The notes: generated by a model from the letters alone, not told the origin. A DNA stretch of 64,000 nt from Flavobacterium marginilacus (GCF_026870155.1 NZ_CP113975.1:3844001-3908000), one strand, 5' to 3'; shown: positions 19,003-28,633, counted from the stretch's first letter. Made by a program: numbers and translations.

Positions 19003-19175
19003 CACGACATTCGCATTTAAAAAAGATAAACACGAATTTCACCAATTAACACTAATTCTTATCAAAATTGAAATCAAATTTTACAGTTTCGAATATTTTG
19101 TGTAATTAAACAGTAATCTTAATTCGTGCAAATTAGTGTAATTAGTGTCAGAAACTTTTATAAGCGAATGCCGTG
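19003..19175. mobile_element. MITE-like element, copy 1 (173 bp)
   Basis: The ends CACGACATTCGC and GCGAATGCCGTG are terminal inverted repeats with one mismatch. The element is flanked by the direct repeat ATTTTAGAT (18994-19002 and 19176-19184), a perfect 9-bp target duplication. The interior is non-coding and contains word-like inverted segments (CACGAATTTCACC on the left, AATTCGTGCAAATTAG on the right). Related copies lie at 35622 and 42738. It occupies most of the 336-bp gap between the broken lipoprotein gene and ychF. Confidence 0.85.
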
Positions 19176-19204
19176 ATTTTAGATCAAAAAGGAAATTAAG
19201 TCCA

Positions 19205-19237
19205 TAAAAAAACCTACAGGTTTTACTCCTGCAGGTT
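19205..19237 (-). terminator. Intrinsic terminator of ychF
   Basis: The arms AACCTACAGG (19211-19220) and CCTGCAGGTT (19228-19237) pair with one mismatch. Read on the minus strand, the hairpin is followed by a T run (the A run at 19205-19212). It lies about 32 bp after the ychF stop. Confidence 0.75.
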
Positions 19238-19268
19238 CTCTATTCTCTATGTTCTATTCTCTAAAAAA

Positions 19269-20363
19269 CTACACGTTAAATCTAAAGTGCATTACATCAC
19301 CATCTTTCACAATATATTCTTTTCCTTCAACTTTGAATTTACCGGCTTCTTTAGCTTTAGCTTCAGAACCATATTGAACGTAATCATCGTATGAAATCAC
19401 TTCGGCGCGGATAAAACCTTTTTCAAAATCAGTATGGATAACTCCAGCAGCCTGTGGTGCTGTAGCTCCAATATTAATAGTCCAGGCACGAACTTCTTTT
19501 ACACCAGCAGTGAAATACGTCTGCTGTTTCAATAACTTGTAAGCTGCACGGATTAAAACCGATGCACCTGGCTCAGTCAATCCCATATCTTCCAAGAAAA
19601 CCTGACGCTCTTCATAGCTTTCCAATTCAGTAATATCAGCCTCTGCTCCTACCGAAAGGATAATTACTTCAGCTTCTTCATCTTTCACTAATTCGCGAAC
19701 TTGATCTACATACTTGTTTCCTGAAACTGCCGAATTTTCATCAACATTACAAACATACAATACGGGTTTTGCAGTAATCAGCTGAAAACTCTCCAGCAAA
19801 ACCTCTTCCTCATTACTTTGAGGAGTAATAACCCTCGCTGATTTTGCCTGCAATAAAGCTTCTCTGATTCTATCCAAAAGCGCTTTTTCAGTCTGGGCTT
19901 CTTTGTTTCCGGTTTTAGCTGCGCGGTTTACTTTTTCTAAACGTTTTTCAACAGTTTCCAAGTCTTTCAGCTGTAATTCAATATCAATTGTTTCTTTGTC
20001 GCGGATAGGGTTTACATTTCCGTCAACGTGAACAATATTATCATTATCAAAACAGCGCAAAACGTGAATAATAGCGTTACATTCTCTAATGTTTCCAAGA
20101 AATTGATTTCCTAAACCTTCCCCTTTACTTGCTCCTTTTACCAAACCTGCAATATCAACGATATCTACAGTTGCCATCTGAACACGTTCTGGTTTTACTA
20201 ATTCTTCTAATTTATTAATTCTTGGATCTGGAACGTTTACAACACCAATATTTGGTTCGATAGTACAAAACGGAAAGTTTGCACTCTGCGCTTTTGCATT
20301 TGATAAACAATTGAACAATGTTGATTTTCCAACATTTGGTAACCCTACAATTCCTGCTTTCAT
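19269..20363 (-). CDS. ychF: Redox-regulated ribosome-associated ATPase YchF (OLA1 family)
   Basis: The protein is 364 residues, the usual YchF length. It starts MKAGIVGLPNVGKSTLFN with the P-loop, has DIAGLVKGASKGEGLGNQFL (G3 region), and the variant G4 NVDE (in LYVCNVDENSAVSG), which is why the family prefers ATP to GTP. A C-terminal TGS domain ends in EYIVKDGDVMHFRFNV. I chose the start at 20363; an in-frame ATG at 20432 would add 23 residues not seen in the family. It binds ribosomes and is linked to oxidative-stress regulation. A terminator follows. Confidence 0.95.
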   Translation of the reverse strand: MKAGIVGLPNVGKSTLFNCLSNAKAQSANFPFCTIEPNIGVVNVPDPRINKLEELVKPERVQMATVDIVDIAGLVKGASKGEGLGNQFLGNIRECNAIIHVLRCFDNDNIVHVDGNVNPIRDKETIDIELQLKDLETVEKRLEKVNRAAKTGNKEAQTEKALLDRIREALLQAKSARVITPQSNEEEVLLESFQLITAKPVLYVCNVDENSAVSGNKYVDQVRELVKDEEAEVIILSVGAEADITELESYEERQVFLEDMGLTEPGASVLIRAAYKLLKQQTYFTAGVKEVRAWTINIGATAPQAAGVIHTDFEKGFIRAEVISYDDYVQYGSEAKAKEAGKFKVEGKEYIVKDGDVMHFRFNV

Positions 20364-20585
20364 GGTATGTCTGTTTACAAATAACAGCGAACTGCTACTT
20401 ATTTTTTTGAAATTCTTTTTTAAAGTGTGCAAATATAATATTTAAAAATGCTAGTAAAGCAATTTTTTGAAATTAAAAGCTGTCATGTATTTCTTAATAT
20501 TATTTTTAACATTTTACAGTATTTATGTTAAAAATGACTATATTTATACCAATAAACAACCAATTACCAAACAATACAACCAATT

Positions 20586-23222
20586 ATGAAAAAAATTATT
20601 CAATTATTCTTTTTGCTAAACATCACATTTATGTTTGCACAAAAGGAAGTATCAGGAGTCGTAAAAGACAAAACAGGCAATCCGCTTCCAGGAGTTAACG
20701 TTCTTGAAAAAGGAACTAAGAATGGTGTACCTACTGATCTCAATGGTACATATAAACTAAACGTAAGCGAAGGAGCAACTTTGGTATTTAGCTATATTGG
20801 CTACAAAACTATTACTAAACCGGTCACCGGGCCTATAATTGACGCAGATTTATCTGAAGAAAGAGAACAAGAGCTGAAAGAAGTACAGGTCGTGGGTTCC
20901 AGAAACAGTAAAAGAACCGTTGTAAATTCTGCTGTACCCATCGATGTTATAAGCATGAAAGAGATTACTACTCAAAGCGGAAAGATAGAAGTTAACCAGC
21001 TGCTTCAATACGTCGCACCTTCCTTTAACGCTAATAAACAATCTGGATCTGATGGAGCCGATCACGTGGATCCTGCATCTTTAAGAGGAATGGGGCCGGA
21101 CCAGACCTTAGTTTTAATTAACGGAAAAAGAAGACATCAATCCTCTCTTGTTACTCTTTACGGTACTCGCGGCCGAGGAAATACAGGAACCGACCTGAAT
21201 GCTATTCCAGCATCTGCTATCAAAAGAATTGAAATTTTAAGGGATGGCGCTGCAGCACAATATGGTTCGGATGCTATTGCCGGAGTAATCAATATTGTTT
21301 TAAATGATAATGTTGACCAACTGAATGGCTCTATTACTTATGGCGCATTTAATACCAATGCAAAAGGTGATTTTTTACCAGGAACTCCAAATACGAAAGA
21401 TTTTAGATTAGATGAAAATGGAAATGGCAACACTTATGGCAAAAACAAAACCTTTGATGGCAATGCGGTAAAATTAGGTGCAAATTATGGTGTTGCTCTT
21501 GGCAAAAATGGTGGTTTTGCTAATTTTACCACAGAGTATTTCAGTAAAGACAAAGTATTACGTCCTGGGTATGATTTCCGAAAAGGTTTTGGCGAAGCAT
21601 CAATGGACAGTTTCAACTTTAGCGGAAATTTATCTGTTCCCGTATCAGACAAAACCAGTGTTTATGCTTTTGCAGGAAGAAATTACAGAGATACTGATGC
21701 CTATGCTTTTACAAGAAACAGCGGTAATGCCAATGTGGTAGAATCTGTTTATCCTGGAGGATATACTCCCAGAATCACTTCTATAGTCTTAGACAATTCA
21801 ATAACAACCGGGGTTAGAACAGAAACTGAAAGTGGCTGGAAAATTGATATCAGCAACACATACGGAATAAATAAATTCCATTATACAATTAAAGGAACAA
21901 TGAATCCTTCTTTATTAGAAGCATCACCTTTAGAATTCGATGCAGGCGGACATAGTCTGGCTCAGAATACAACCAATTTTGACTTAACAAAAAATTACAG
22001 TAAAATTTTAAAGGGACTGAATTTAGCCTTTGGAGCCGAATACAGAACGGAAAATTTTATCATTTTTGCAGGTCAGGAAGCATCTTATTCAACTTACGAC
22101 ACCGATCGGCAGGTTATTACTAACCCAGCTACCCAGTCTCCTCCTGTGGATCCTGTTTCCGGTGATCCAAGACCAGGAAGTTCACAGGGTTTTCCAGGTT
22201 ACAGCCCTTATAATGCAGTCGATAAAAACCGCAGCAATCTTTCATTATATGCTGATTCCGAATTGGATATTACAAACAGTTTCATGCTGAGCGGTGCCGT
22301 CCGCTATGAAAATTACAGTGATTTTGGCAGTACTATCAATGGAAAGTTAGCTTCGAGACTTAAAATCACGGATCAGATTAATTTAAGAGGATCCATCAGT
22401 ACTGGTTTTCGAGCTCCTTCATTGGCTCAATCGTATTATGGTCTTCACTTTACTAACATAGATTCAAATGGAGCAACAGAGATATTGCTTTCACCAAACA
22501 ACAGTCCTATAACAAAATCTTTTGGAATTCAAAAACTAAAAGAAGAAACTGCTTTAAATGGTTCATTGGGAGCAACAGGTTCCTTTGGAAATTTCACAGC
22601 TACAATAGACGGCTATTACATTAAGATAAAGGACCGAATTGTATTGACAAGTTATTTTGACGCATCGGGTTTAGGATTAGGAGTCGATCAGACACAATTT
22701 TTTGCAAATGCAGCTGATACAAAAACACTTGGGTTGGACGCTGTTCTTGCATGGAAAAAAAGATTTGGCGACACAAACCTTAGTGCTGCCCTTGTAGGCA
22801 ATATTAATCATATGGAAATTACAAAAGTTAATAACGGGAATCTTGATGCAGAAACTTTTTTCGGTACACGTGAACAGCACTTTTTATTAGCTTCTGCTCC
22901 AAAAAGTAAATTTGGTTTAAATCTTAATTATTCTCGAAATAAATTCGATGCTGGATTAGCTTTTACCCATTTCAGCGAAGTTATTTTAATTGACTATTCA
23001 GGCGAAGAAGATGTGTACAGCCCTAAAACTATAACTGATTTAACAATTGGATACCAAATAACAAAAGAATTAAAACTGACAGTCGGCAGTAATAACCTCT
23101 TCAATGTTTATCCGGATAAACAGGATGAAACTGGTAATACCGAAGCTGGAGGATACTGGGATGCTGTACAAATGGGATTCAACGGAGCTTATTACTACAC
23201 GAGGCTAGGTTTCACTTTCTAA
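20586..23222 (+). CDS. TonB-dependent outer-membrane receptor with carboxypeptidase-like regulatory domain
   Basis: The 878-residue protein starts with a signal peptide (MKKIIQLFFLLNITFMFA). A CarboxypepD_reg-like beta-sandwich follows (VSGVVKDKTGNPLPGVNV, about 22-100). The plug domain is recognisable by SLRGMGPDQTLVLINGKRR and EILRDGAAAQYGSDAIAGVI. The remainder is a beta-barrel ending in aromatic YYYTRLGFTF, the outer-membrane assembly signal. No SusD-like gene is adjacent, so it is probably not a SusC glycan importer; an iron complex or cofactor could be the substrate. It is a single-gene unit with a terminator about 14 bp after the stop. Confidence 0.9.
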   Translation: MKKIIQLFFLLNITFMFAQKEVSGVVKDKTGNPLPGVNVLEKGTKNGVPTDLNGTYKLNVSEGATLVFSYIGYKTITKPVTGPIIDADLSEEREQELKEVQVVGSRNSKRTVVNSAVPIDVISMKEITTQSGKIEVNQLLQYVAPSFNANKQSGSDGADHVDPASLRGMGPDQTLVLINGKRRHQSSLVTLYGTRGRGNTGTDLNAIPASAIKRIEILRDGAAAQYGSDAIAGVINIVLNDNVDQLNGSITYGAFNTNAKGDFLPGTPNTKDFRLDENGNGNTYGKNKTFDGNAVKLGANYGVALGKNGGFANFTTEYFSKDKVLRPGYDFRKGFGEASMDSFNFSGNLSVPVSDKTSVYAFAGRNYRDTDAYAFTRNSGNANVVESVYPGGYTPRITSIVLDNSITTGVRTETESGWKIDISNTYGINKFHYTIKGTMNPSLLEASPLEFDAGGHSLAQNTTNFDLTKNYSKILKGLNLAFGAEYRTENFIIFAGQEASYSTYDTDRQVITNPATQSPPVDPVSGDPRPGSSQGFPGYSPYNAVDKNRSNLSLYADSELDITNSFMLSGAVRYENYSDFGSTINGKLASRLKITDQINLRGSISTGFRAPSLAQSYYGLHFTNIDSNGATEILLSPNNSPITKSFGIQKLKEETALNGSLGATGSFGNFTATIDGYYIKIKDRIVLTSYFDASGLGLGVDQTQFFANAADTKTLGLDAVLAWKKRFGDTNLSAALVGNINHMEITKVNNGNLDAETFFGTREQHFLLASAPKSKFGLNLNYSRNKFDAGLAFTHFSEVILIDYSGEEDVYSPKTITDLTIGYQITKELKLTVGSNNLFNVYPDKQDETGNTEAGGYWDAVQMGFNGAYYYTRLGFTF

Positions 23223-23235
23223 GGCAATAAAAAAT

Positions 23236-23262
23236 AAAGGGCTGTCGAAAAAGCAGTCCTTT
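23236..23262. terminator. Intrinsic terminator after the TonB-dependent receptor
   Basis: The arms AAAGGGCTG (23236-23244) and CAGTCCTTT (23254-23262) form a stem with one G-T pair. The run TTTGTTTT follows on the plus strand. It lies between convergent genes. Confidence 0.65.
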
Positions 23263-23348
23263 GTTTTCAAATTTTAAAATCCTAAAAGTCATTGACAAAA
23301 AAACTTATGCTTATAACACTTATGTTATTATGTTCAAAAAAAACTTGA

Positions 23349-24512
23349 TTATTTACTAATTTTATTAATTATCTCTAATTCTTTAGCCGTAGGAGTCAAA
23401 CCTGAAAAATTCCAATATTCTGTCAGAATAGAATTTTTTGCATTAAAGAGTGTTTTGTCTTTAAAAACCTGACTATCTTTATAAGTAAAATTCTGAATAT
23501 TAAAATTAGTCGTAACTAAGTTATTCAATATCTCAATGTTTTTTATTTCATTCCCTGTGTTAACGCTGTAATTAATCTCCTCATTGGAACTGACTAAATA
23601 ATAGTTTTCAAAATCTGCTCTGTAATTTGTTTTAAACTTAGACTTGATTATATTTTTGGCACCTTTGGCTGTGTTTTCCTCAACTGCCGCCAAAGCTTCT
23701 GGTGATATAACCGCCGTCACTTCTATTATGAGTTTTCTTTTAACATCATAAACAATTTTAAAATCGTCTAACAGCTCTTTAGATTTTTCGTCAGGAATTG
23801 GAGTAGCTATTATATTGTTATAGTCTTGATTTAAAGTATTTACTTTTACAATAAAATTGTACTTTTTTCTTATTTTATCATCTAATAATGGTCTCAAAAC
23901 AGAAAAAACATAATATTTTTCCATCATGGAATTTAAATTATATCCTAGCAGATCTGAAGAAATATCATCATCTACCAAACCAAAAGATCTGTTTTGCTCT
24001 AATAATAAAACTGATTTTACCTTTTTTTGATCTTTATATAATTGAAAATTAATGAGTCCGTCATTAAAATAGGCATAATCTCCATTTAATTTAAAAAACT
24101 CTCTGGAATACACTTTCAGTCTTGCAGGTACATTCAGTGTTTTAGTAGAATTATTAACTAGATCTTTAATAATTTCCTGAGGATCTTTGTTAGTTATTAC
24201 AATATCATCCAGTGTATTTAGTTTACTTTTAAGATAAAAAATATTCTCCGGCTGATTTAATGAAGCCCACTTTATTGTAATTGGCAGATAAGAGGAATGA
24301 GTAACTTTTAAATTTGAACCTCCCTTAATTTCAAACACCACAGTACCTTCAGCGTTAGTCATTAAAACCTGTTTTGTTTTTAAAACCAAAACAACAGCCT
24401 CATCAATTGGCTGATTGGTGTCCAAATCCAATAGTATTATTCTTTTTTCATTAATTTGTGAAAAAACAGTAAAACTTATTACAAACTGAAGCAAAACAAG
24501 TATTCTTCTCAT
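23349..24512 (-). CDS. Secreted protein with carboxypeptidase-like regulatory domain, function unknown
   Basis: The 387-residue product has an N-terminal signal peptide (MRRILVLLQFVISFTVFS). A short CarboxypepD_reg-like beta-sandwich follows, visible as LLDLDTNQPIDEAVVLVL and TNAEGTVVFEI. The rest resembles the flavobacterial family in which this domain precedes an unannotated beta-rich region. It does not carry plug or barrel features of a TonB receptor. It may lie in the periplasm or at the surface. It stands alone, convergent with the TonB-dependent receptor gene and upstream of the ferredoxin terminator. Confidence 0.75.
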   Translation of the reverse strand: MRRILVLLQFVISFTVFSQINEKRIILLDLDTNQPIDEAVVLVLKTKQVLMTNAEGTVVFEIKGGSNLKVTHSSYLPITIKWASLNQPENIFYLKSKLNTLDDIVITNKDPQEIIKDLVNNSTKTLNVPARLKVYSREFFKLNGDYAYFNDGLINFQLYKDQKKVKSVLLLEQNRSFGLVDDDISSDLLGYNLNSMMEKYYVFSVLRPLLDDKIRKKYNFIVKVNTLNQDYNNIIATPIPDEKSKELLDDFKIVYDVKRKLIIEVTAVISPEALAAVEENTAKGAKNIIKSKFKTNYRADFENYYLVSSNEEINYSVNTGNEIKNIEILNNLVTTNFNIQNFTYKDSQVFKDKTLFNAKNSILTEYWNFSGLTPTAKELEIINKISK

Positions 24513-24621
24513 ATTTATTCAATATAAATAACTAATTGCTGAAAGATATTCTAAAAATATAAAAAATAAATCATAAGCTTAACATTTCCAGAAGAAAAGA
24601 AATCAAAAAGTAAGTTTTTTA

Positions 24622-24655
24622 TCTAAAAAAAAATACCTGCGTAAAACACAGGTAT
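24622..24655 (-). terminator. Intrinsic terminator of the ferredoxin gene
   Basis: The arms ATACCTG (24633-24639) and CAGGTAT (24649-24655) form a hairpin. On the minus strand it is followed by a long T run (the A-rich tract at 24622-24633). It lies just downstream of the ferredoxin stop at 24680. Confidence 0.75.
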
Positions 24656-24679
24656 ATATTTTGTATAATCTGACTGCTG

Positions 24680-25030
24680 CTATTCGTTATGCAGAAAAGA
24701 CTGTCTGTTTAACAAAGTCTCTTCAGATTCAACATGATTATCATCTGGAATACAGCAGTCAACAGGACAAACAGCTGCACATTGAGGTTCATCATGAAAA
24801 CCTTTACATTCTGTACATTTTCCTGGAACAATGTAATAGATTTCATCAGATATCGGCGTTTGTGCCTCATCTGAATCCACTTCGGTACCATCTGGCAAAA
24901 TTACTTTCCCTCTTAATTTTGTACCATCTTTATATCTCCAGTCATCAGCACCTTCATATATTGCTGTATTTGGGCACTCTGGTTCACAAGCCCCGCAATT
25001 GATGCATTCGTCAGTTATTATAATTGCCAT
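24680..25030 (-). CDS. 4Fe-4S dicluster ferredoxin
   Basis: The 116-residue protein carries two cluster motifs. The first is [12 protein letters not shown] (C9, C12, C15, C19). The second is [18 protein letters not shown], with eight residues between the second and third cysteine, as in the long-loop Alvin-type ferredoxins common in Bacteroidota. It is a small cytoplasmic electron carrier. It is divergent from the acyl-CoA reductase gene with about 155 bp between, and this pairing is a familiar flavobacterial arrangement. The physiological partner is unknown. Confidence 0.92.
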   Translation of the reverse strand: MAIIITDECINCGACEPECPNTAIYEGADDWRYKDGTKLRGKVILPDGTEVDSDEAQTPISDEIYYIVPGKCTECKGFHDEPQCAAVCPVDCCIPDDNHVESEETLLNRQSFLHNE

Positions 25031-25034
25031 CTTC

Positions 25035-25130
25035 TTTAGCTTTATGCTTTAAGCTTTATGCTTTAAGCTATTTTTTTAATATCTAATTTTTAATCTAAAG
25101 CTTATTGCATAAAGCCTAGTGCCTAATGCT
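25035..25130. repeat. Word-iterated inverted repeat between ferredoxin and acyl-CoA reductase
   Basis: The left arm (25035-25069) repeats CTTTATGCTTTAAG, and the right arm (25095-25130) carries complementary words such as CTAAAGC, GCATAAAGC and GCCTAATGC. It forms an imperfect long stem in a divergent intergenic space. Similar designs with different words occur at 27496, 44408 and 55051. Confidence 0.6.
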
Positions 25131-25139
25131 AAAAAAACT

Positions 25140-25147
25140 TATTTTTG
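25140..25147 (+). promoter_or_regulatory. Promoter -7 element of the acyl-CoA reductase gene
   Basis: TATTTTTG matches TAnnTTTG, 38 bp before the ATG at 25186. No clear TTG was found at the -33 position, because that region is occupied by the inverted repeat. Confidence 0.5.
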
Positions 25148-25185
25148 TGCAAAATTACAATCAAAACTTTTCATAAACAAACATT

Positions 25186-26244
25186 ATGACATTAGATACA
25201 AAAAAAAGTACATTTGTTAAACTAGGAGAATTCTTAAGCCAATTTAAAGATGAAAACTGCAGCAAGAATGAAACTGTATTTGGCAATGATTTATTTTTTG
25301 ACAAATTTACCGATTTAATTCAGCTTTCTCAATCTCATAATGGCTGGTATACCCCAGAACAAGTTCATTTTGCAATTGCCTCTTGGGCAGAAGCATTAAC
25401 GGAAGAAAATCTAACAAAATGGCTTTCTAAATATGATTTCAGCACTGTAAAAACTAAGAATGTAGCCTTGATATTAGCTGGAAATATTCCGCTGGTAGGA
25501 TTTCATGATTTCTTGTGTGTTTTACTGTCTGGACATAATGTCTTGGTTAAAACATCATCAAACGATCAGCACTTATTGCCATTTTTGGCCAATTATTTAA
25601 TCGCTGCTGAACCAGATTTTAAAAACAAAATCACATTTATTGAAGGAAAACTGGAAAATTTTGATGCCGTAATTGCAACCGGTAGCAATAACACTGCCCG
25701 TTATTTTGAATATTATTTCAAAGACAAACCTTCTATCATACGAAAAAACAGAAATTCTGCTGCAGTATTAAATGGGGAAGAAACCAAAGAACATCTAATA
25801 GCACTGGGAGAAGACATTTTTAGATATTTTGGATTAGGATGCCGAAATGTATCCAAATTATTTGTTCCAAAGGGCTATTCTTTCGAACCCTTTTTTGAAG
25901 CTGTTTTTGAATATCAGGATGTGATTCATTATGAAAAATACGCTAATAATTATGATTACAATAAAGCGGTTTTCCTAATGAGTAATTTCAAATTGCTCGA
26001 CAATGGATTTTTGACCATCAAAGAAGATTCAAGTTACAGCTCCCCTATTTCGAGTGTATTTTATGAATATTATGAAAATCTGGAGGATTTACAAAAGCGT
26101 TTAGACGATGAAAACGAACAGATTCAATGCATTGTAAGCAATAATCTTGTAAAAAACAGCATCCAATTTGGAACTACACAAAAACCAAATTTATGGGATT
26201 ATGCAGATAACATTGACACCATTTCTTTCTTATTAACAATATAA
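25186..26244 (+). CDS. LuxC-like acyl-CoA reductase
   Basis: The 352-residue protein belongs to the aldehyde-dehydrogenase-like acyl-CoA reductase family (LuxC). The supporting segments are NVALILAGNIPLVGFHDFL, AVIATGSNNTARYFEYYF, and the catalytic cysteine in FGLGCRNVSKLFVP (C near residue 223). The family reduces an activated acyl group with NAD(P)H. In flavobacteria this gene regularly precedes serC and serA, as here, and diverges from a ferredoxin. The real substrate in this context is not established. It is shorter than LuxC itself (about 480 residues). Confidence 0.85.
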   Translation: MTLDTKKSTFVKLGEFLSQFKDENCSKNETVFGNDLFFDKFTDLIQLSQSHNGWYTPEQVHFAIASWAEALTEENLTKWLSKYDFSTVKTKNVALILAGNIPLVGFHDFLCVLLSGHNVLVKTSSNDQHLLPFLANYLIAAEPDFKNKITFIEGKLENFDAVIATGSNNTARYFEYYFKDKPSIIRKNRNSAAVLNGEETKEHLIALGEDIFRYFGLGCRNVSKLFVPKGYSFEPFFEAVFEYQDVIHYEKYANNYDYNKAVFLMSNFKLLDNGFLTIKEDSSYSSPISSVFYEYYENLEDLQKRLDDENEQIQCIVSNNLVKNSIQFGTTQKPNLWDYADNIDTISFLLTI

Positions 26245-26422
26245 TTCAATCTTATTATATTATTACGAAAAATTTAATGATTATTCGTCTCCTATTTCCG
26301 AAATTTGCAGTCTTAAAATTCACTTTAAACTATAGTAATTTGTCTTATTTTAATAATTAATTGAAATTTGACATATTTTCAATAGTTATCAATTGAAAAC
26401 AACTAAAAAAAGTTACAACACC

Positions 26423-27493
26423 ATGAAAAAACACAACTACAGCGCAGGACCTTGCATTTTACCACAAGAAGTTTTTGAAAAATCAGCTCAGGCTATCTTA
26501 AATTTTAATGATTCTGGTTTATCACTTTTAGAAATTTCGCACCGTAGTAAAGATTTTGTCGCCGTAATGGAAGAAGCGAGAGCTTTAGTTTTAGAACTTT
26601 TGGATTTAAAAGACAAAGGATATCAAGCCATTTTTCTTGGAGGAGGAGCGAGTTTAGAATTTCTGATGGTTCCTTACAACTTAATGAAAGAAAACGGTAA
26701 AGCAGCTTATTTGAATACTGGTACTTGGGCTTCTGGAGCAATAAAAGAGGCAAAATTTTTCGGTACAACTACTGTTGTTGCTTCATCAGAAGAAGAAAAT
26801 TTCAATCATATTCCAAAAGGATATACAATACCTGCTGATGCAGATTATTTTCACTGTACAAGTAATAATACCATTTTCGGAACTCAAATGAAGGAATTTC
26901 CAGAAACAGATATTCCAGTTGTTTGTGATATGAGTTCTGATATTTTTTCCAGAAAAATTGATTTTTCAAAATTTGATATTATTTACGCAGGAGCACAAAA
27001 AAATATGGGACCTGCAGGAACTACTTTGGTTGTTATCAAAGAAGAAATTCTTGGTAAAACCGGCCGTACCATTCCAAGTATGTTGGATTATGCAAAACAT
27101 ATCAAAGCAGACAGCATGTACAATACACCTCCCGTTTTTCCTGTTTATGCGTCTTTACTAACTTTACAATGGTTAAAAAAAATAGGCGGTATTGAGGCTA
27201 TCGAAAAAATAAACGATGCTAAAGCCGCTTTACTTTATAATGAAATTGATAGAAATCCATTATTTAGAGGAACTGCTGCTGTTGAAGACCGTTCTAATAT
27301 GAATGCTACCTTTTTATTGAATGATGAATCCCATGCTGCTAAATTTGACGAAATGTGCAAAGCTGCTGGAATAAATGGATTGCCAGGACATCGTTCTGTT
27401 GGGGGCTATAGAGCTTCTATGTACAATGCGCTTCCCCTGGAAAGTGTACAGGTTCTTGTTGATGTAATGAAAGATTTGGAAAGTAAAGTTTAA
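26423..27493 (+). CDS. serC: 3-phosphoserine aminotransferase
   Basis: The protein is 356 residues, the usual SerC length. It is a PLP-dependent transaminase that makes O-phosphoserine from 3-phosphohydroxypyruvate and glutamate, and also acts in pyridoxal phosphate synthesis. Typical segments are NYSAGPCILPQEVFEK, GGGASLEFLMVPYNLM, CDMSSDIFSRKID, and the PLP-lysine segment YAGAQKNMGPAGTTLV. The C-terminal GLPGHRSVGGYRASMYNAL is diagnostic. I chose ATG 26423 (MKKHNYSAGP); the frame extends to a TTG at 26393 but without support. serA follows after 118 bp. Confidence 0.95.
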   Translation: MKKHNYSAGPCILPQEVFEKSAQAILNFNDSGLSLLEISHRSKDFVAVMEEARALVLELLDLKDKGYQAIFLGGGASLEFLMVPYNLMKENGKAAYLNTGTWASGAIKEAKFFGTTTVVASSEEENFNHIPKGYTIPADADYFHCTSNNTIFGTQMKEFPETDIPVVCDMSSDIFSRKIDFSKFDIIYAGAQKNMGPAGTTLVVIKEEILGKTGRTIPSMLDYAKHIKADSMYNTPPVFPVYASLLTLQWLKKIGGIEAIEKINDAKAALLYNEIDRNPLFRGTAAVEDRSNMNATFLLNDESHAAKFDEMCKAAGINGLPGHRSVGGYRASMYNALPLESVQVLVDVMKDLESKV

Positions 27494-27495
27494 TC

Positions 27496-27598
27496 GGTTA
27501 ATCGTTTAGTTGTTTAATCGAAATAATCAAACATTTTAATTCAATTCTCAAAATAATAATTTATGTTAACCATCATCTAAACGATTAAACGGTTGACC
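27496..27598. repeat. Word-iterated inverted repeat between serC and serA
   Basis: The left arm GGTTAATCGTTTAGTTG continues to TTTAATCG (27496-27520). The right arm CTAAACGATTAAACGG ends at GACC (27577-27598). They are complementary in permuted order. It could slow or partly terminate transcription between the two serine genes. Confidence 0.6.
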
Positions 27599-27611
27599 AA
27601 ATAAACACTAA

Positions 27612-28562
27612 ATGAAGATATTAGCAAACGACGGAATTTCTAAAAGCGGTATTGATGCTTTAGAAAAATCTGGATTTGAAGTTATTACTACAAAAGTGGC
27701 ACAAGAACAAGTTGCTAATTTTATAAACAAAAATGACATTGGAGTCCTATTAGTACGCAGTGCTACTAAGGTTCGGAAAGATATTATTGATGCCTGTCCG
27801 AGTTTGAAAATTATTGGACGCGGCGGTGTCGGAATGGACAATATTGATGTTGAATATGCCAAAAGCAAAGGAATTCATGTCATAAATACTCCGGCATCTT
27901 CGTCAGAATCTGTAGCTGAACTGGTTTTTGCACATTTATTTACAGGCGTACGATTCCTGCATGATTCGAACAGAAACATGCCTCTTGAAGGTGACACCCA
28001 ATTTGAACAGCTGAAAAAAGCCTATGCCAATGGTATTGAGCTTAGAGGTAAAACCCTTGGGATAATTGGCTTGGGACGTATTGGTAAAGCGGTTGCAAGA
28101 ATGGCTGTAAGCTTTGGCATGAAAGTTATCTACAGCGATATGGATGTTCCTCATAAGGACTTAAAAATCCATTTTTTTGACGGACAGACCATCAGCATAT
28201 CACTTACCTCCCAATCTCTTGAATCGTTATTTAAAGAGTCTGATTTTATCACTTTGCACGTTCCTGCTCAAGACGGGTATGTGATTGGTGAGAAAGATTT
28301 TAAATTGATGAAAGACGGCGTTGGAATTATTAACTGTGCCCGCGGCGGTGCTATCGACGAAGTTGCTTTGATAGAAGCTTTGGACAGCGATAAAGTATTG
28401 TTTGCAGGACTGGATGTTTATGAAAATGAACCTAATCCAGAAATTACAATTTTAATGAATCCAAAAATTTCATTGACGCCGCATATTGGTGCTGCAACTG
28501 CAGAAGCTCAAGACAGAATAGGCATTGAACTGGCACATCAGATTATTCATTTATTAAACTAA
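27612..28562 (+). CDS. serA: D-2-hydroxyacid dehydrogenase, probable 3-phosphoglycerate dehydrogenase
   Basis: The 316-residue enzyme of the D-isomer-specific 2-hydroxyacid dehydrogenase family has the nucleotide-binding GIIGLGRIGKAVA motif. The catalytic triad is Arg in INCARGGAIDE, Glu in YENEPNPE and His in LTPHIGAAT. It lacks the C-terminal ACT domain, as in the short SerA forms of Bacteroidota, so serine feedback through ACT is not expected. Its position directly after serC supports a role in serine biosynthesis. A strong terminator follows. Confidence 0.88.
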   Translation: MKILANDGISKSGIDALEKSGFEVITTKVAQEQVANFINKNDIGVLLVRSATKVRKDIIDACPSLKIIGRGGVGMDNIDVEYAKSKGIHVINTPASSSESVAELVFAHLFTGVRFLHDSNRNMPLEGDTQFEQLKKAYANGIELRGKTLGIIGLGRIGKAVARMAVSFGMKVIYSDMDVPHKDLKIHFFDGQTISISLTSQSLESLFKESDFITLHVPAQDGYVIGEKDFKLMKDGVGIINCARGGAIDEVALIEALDSDKVLFAGLDVYENEPNPEITILMNPKISLTPHIGAATAEAQDRIGIELAHQIIHLLN

Positions 28563-28583
28563 ACATTTAATTTAAAACCACAT

Positions 28584-28628
28584 AGCGGTAAATTATTAAC
28601 TCTCAATTAATAATTTACCGCTCCTTTT
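28584..28628 (+). terminator. Intrinsic terminator after serA
   Basis: The arms AGCGGTAAATTATTAA (28584-28599) and TTAATAATTTACCGCT (28607-28622) form a perfect 16-bp stem with a 7-nt loop. CCTTTTTT follows. Confidence 0.9.
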
Positions 28629-28633
28629 TTGAT

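Noticed and set aside
24661..25002. 113-codon frame antisense to the ferredoxin gene
   Set aside because: The opposite strand encodes an unmistakable dicluster ferredoxin; this frame is its shadow.
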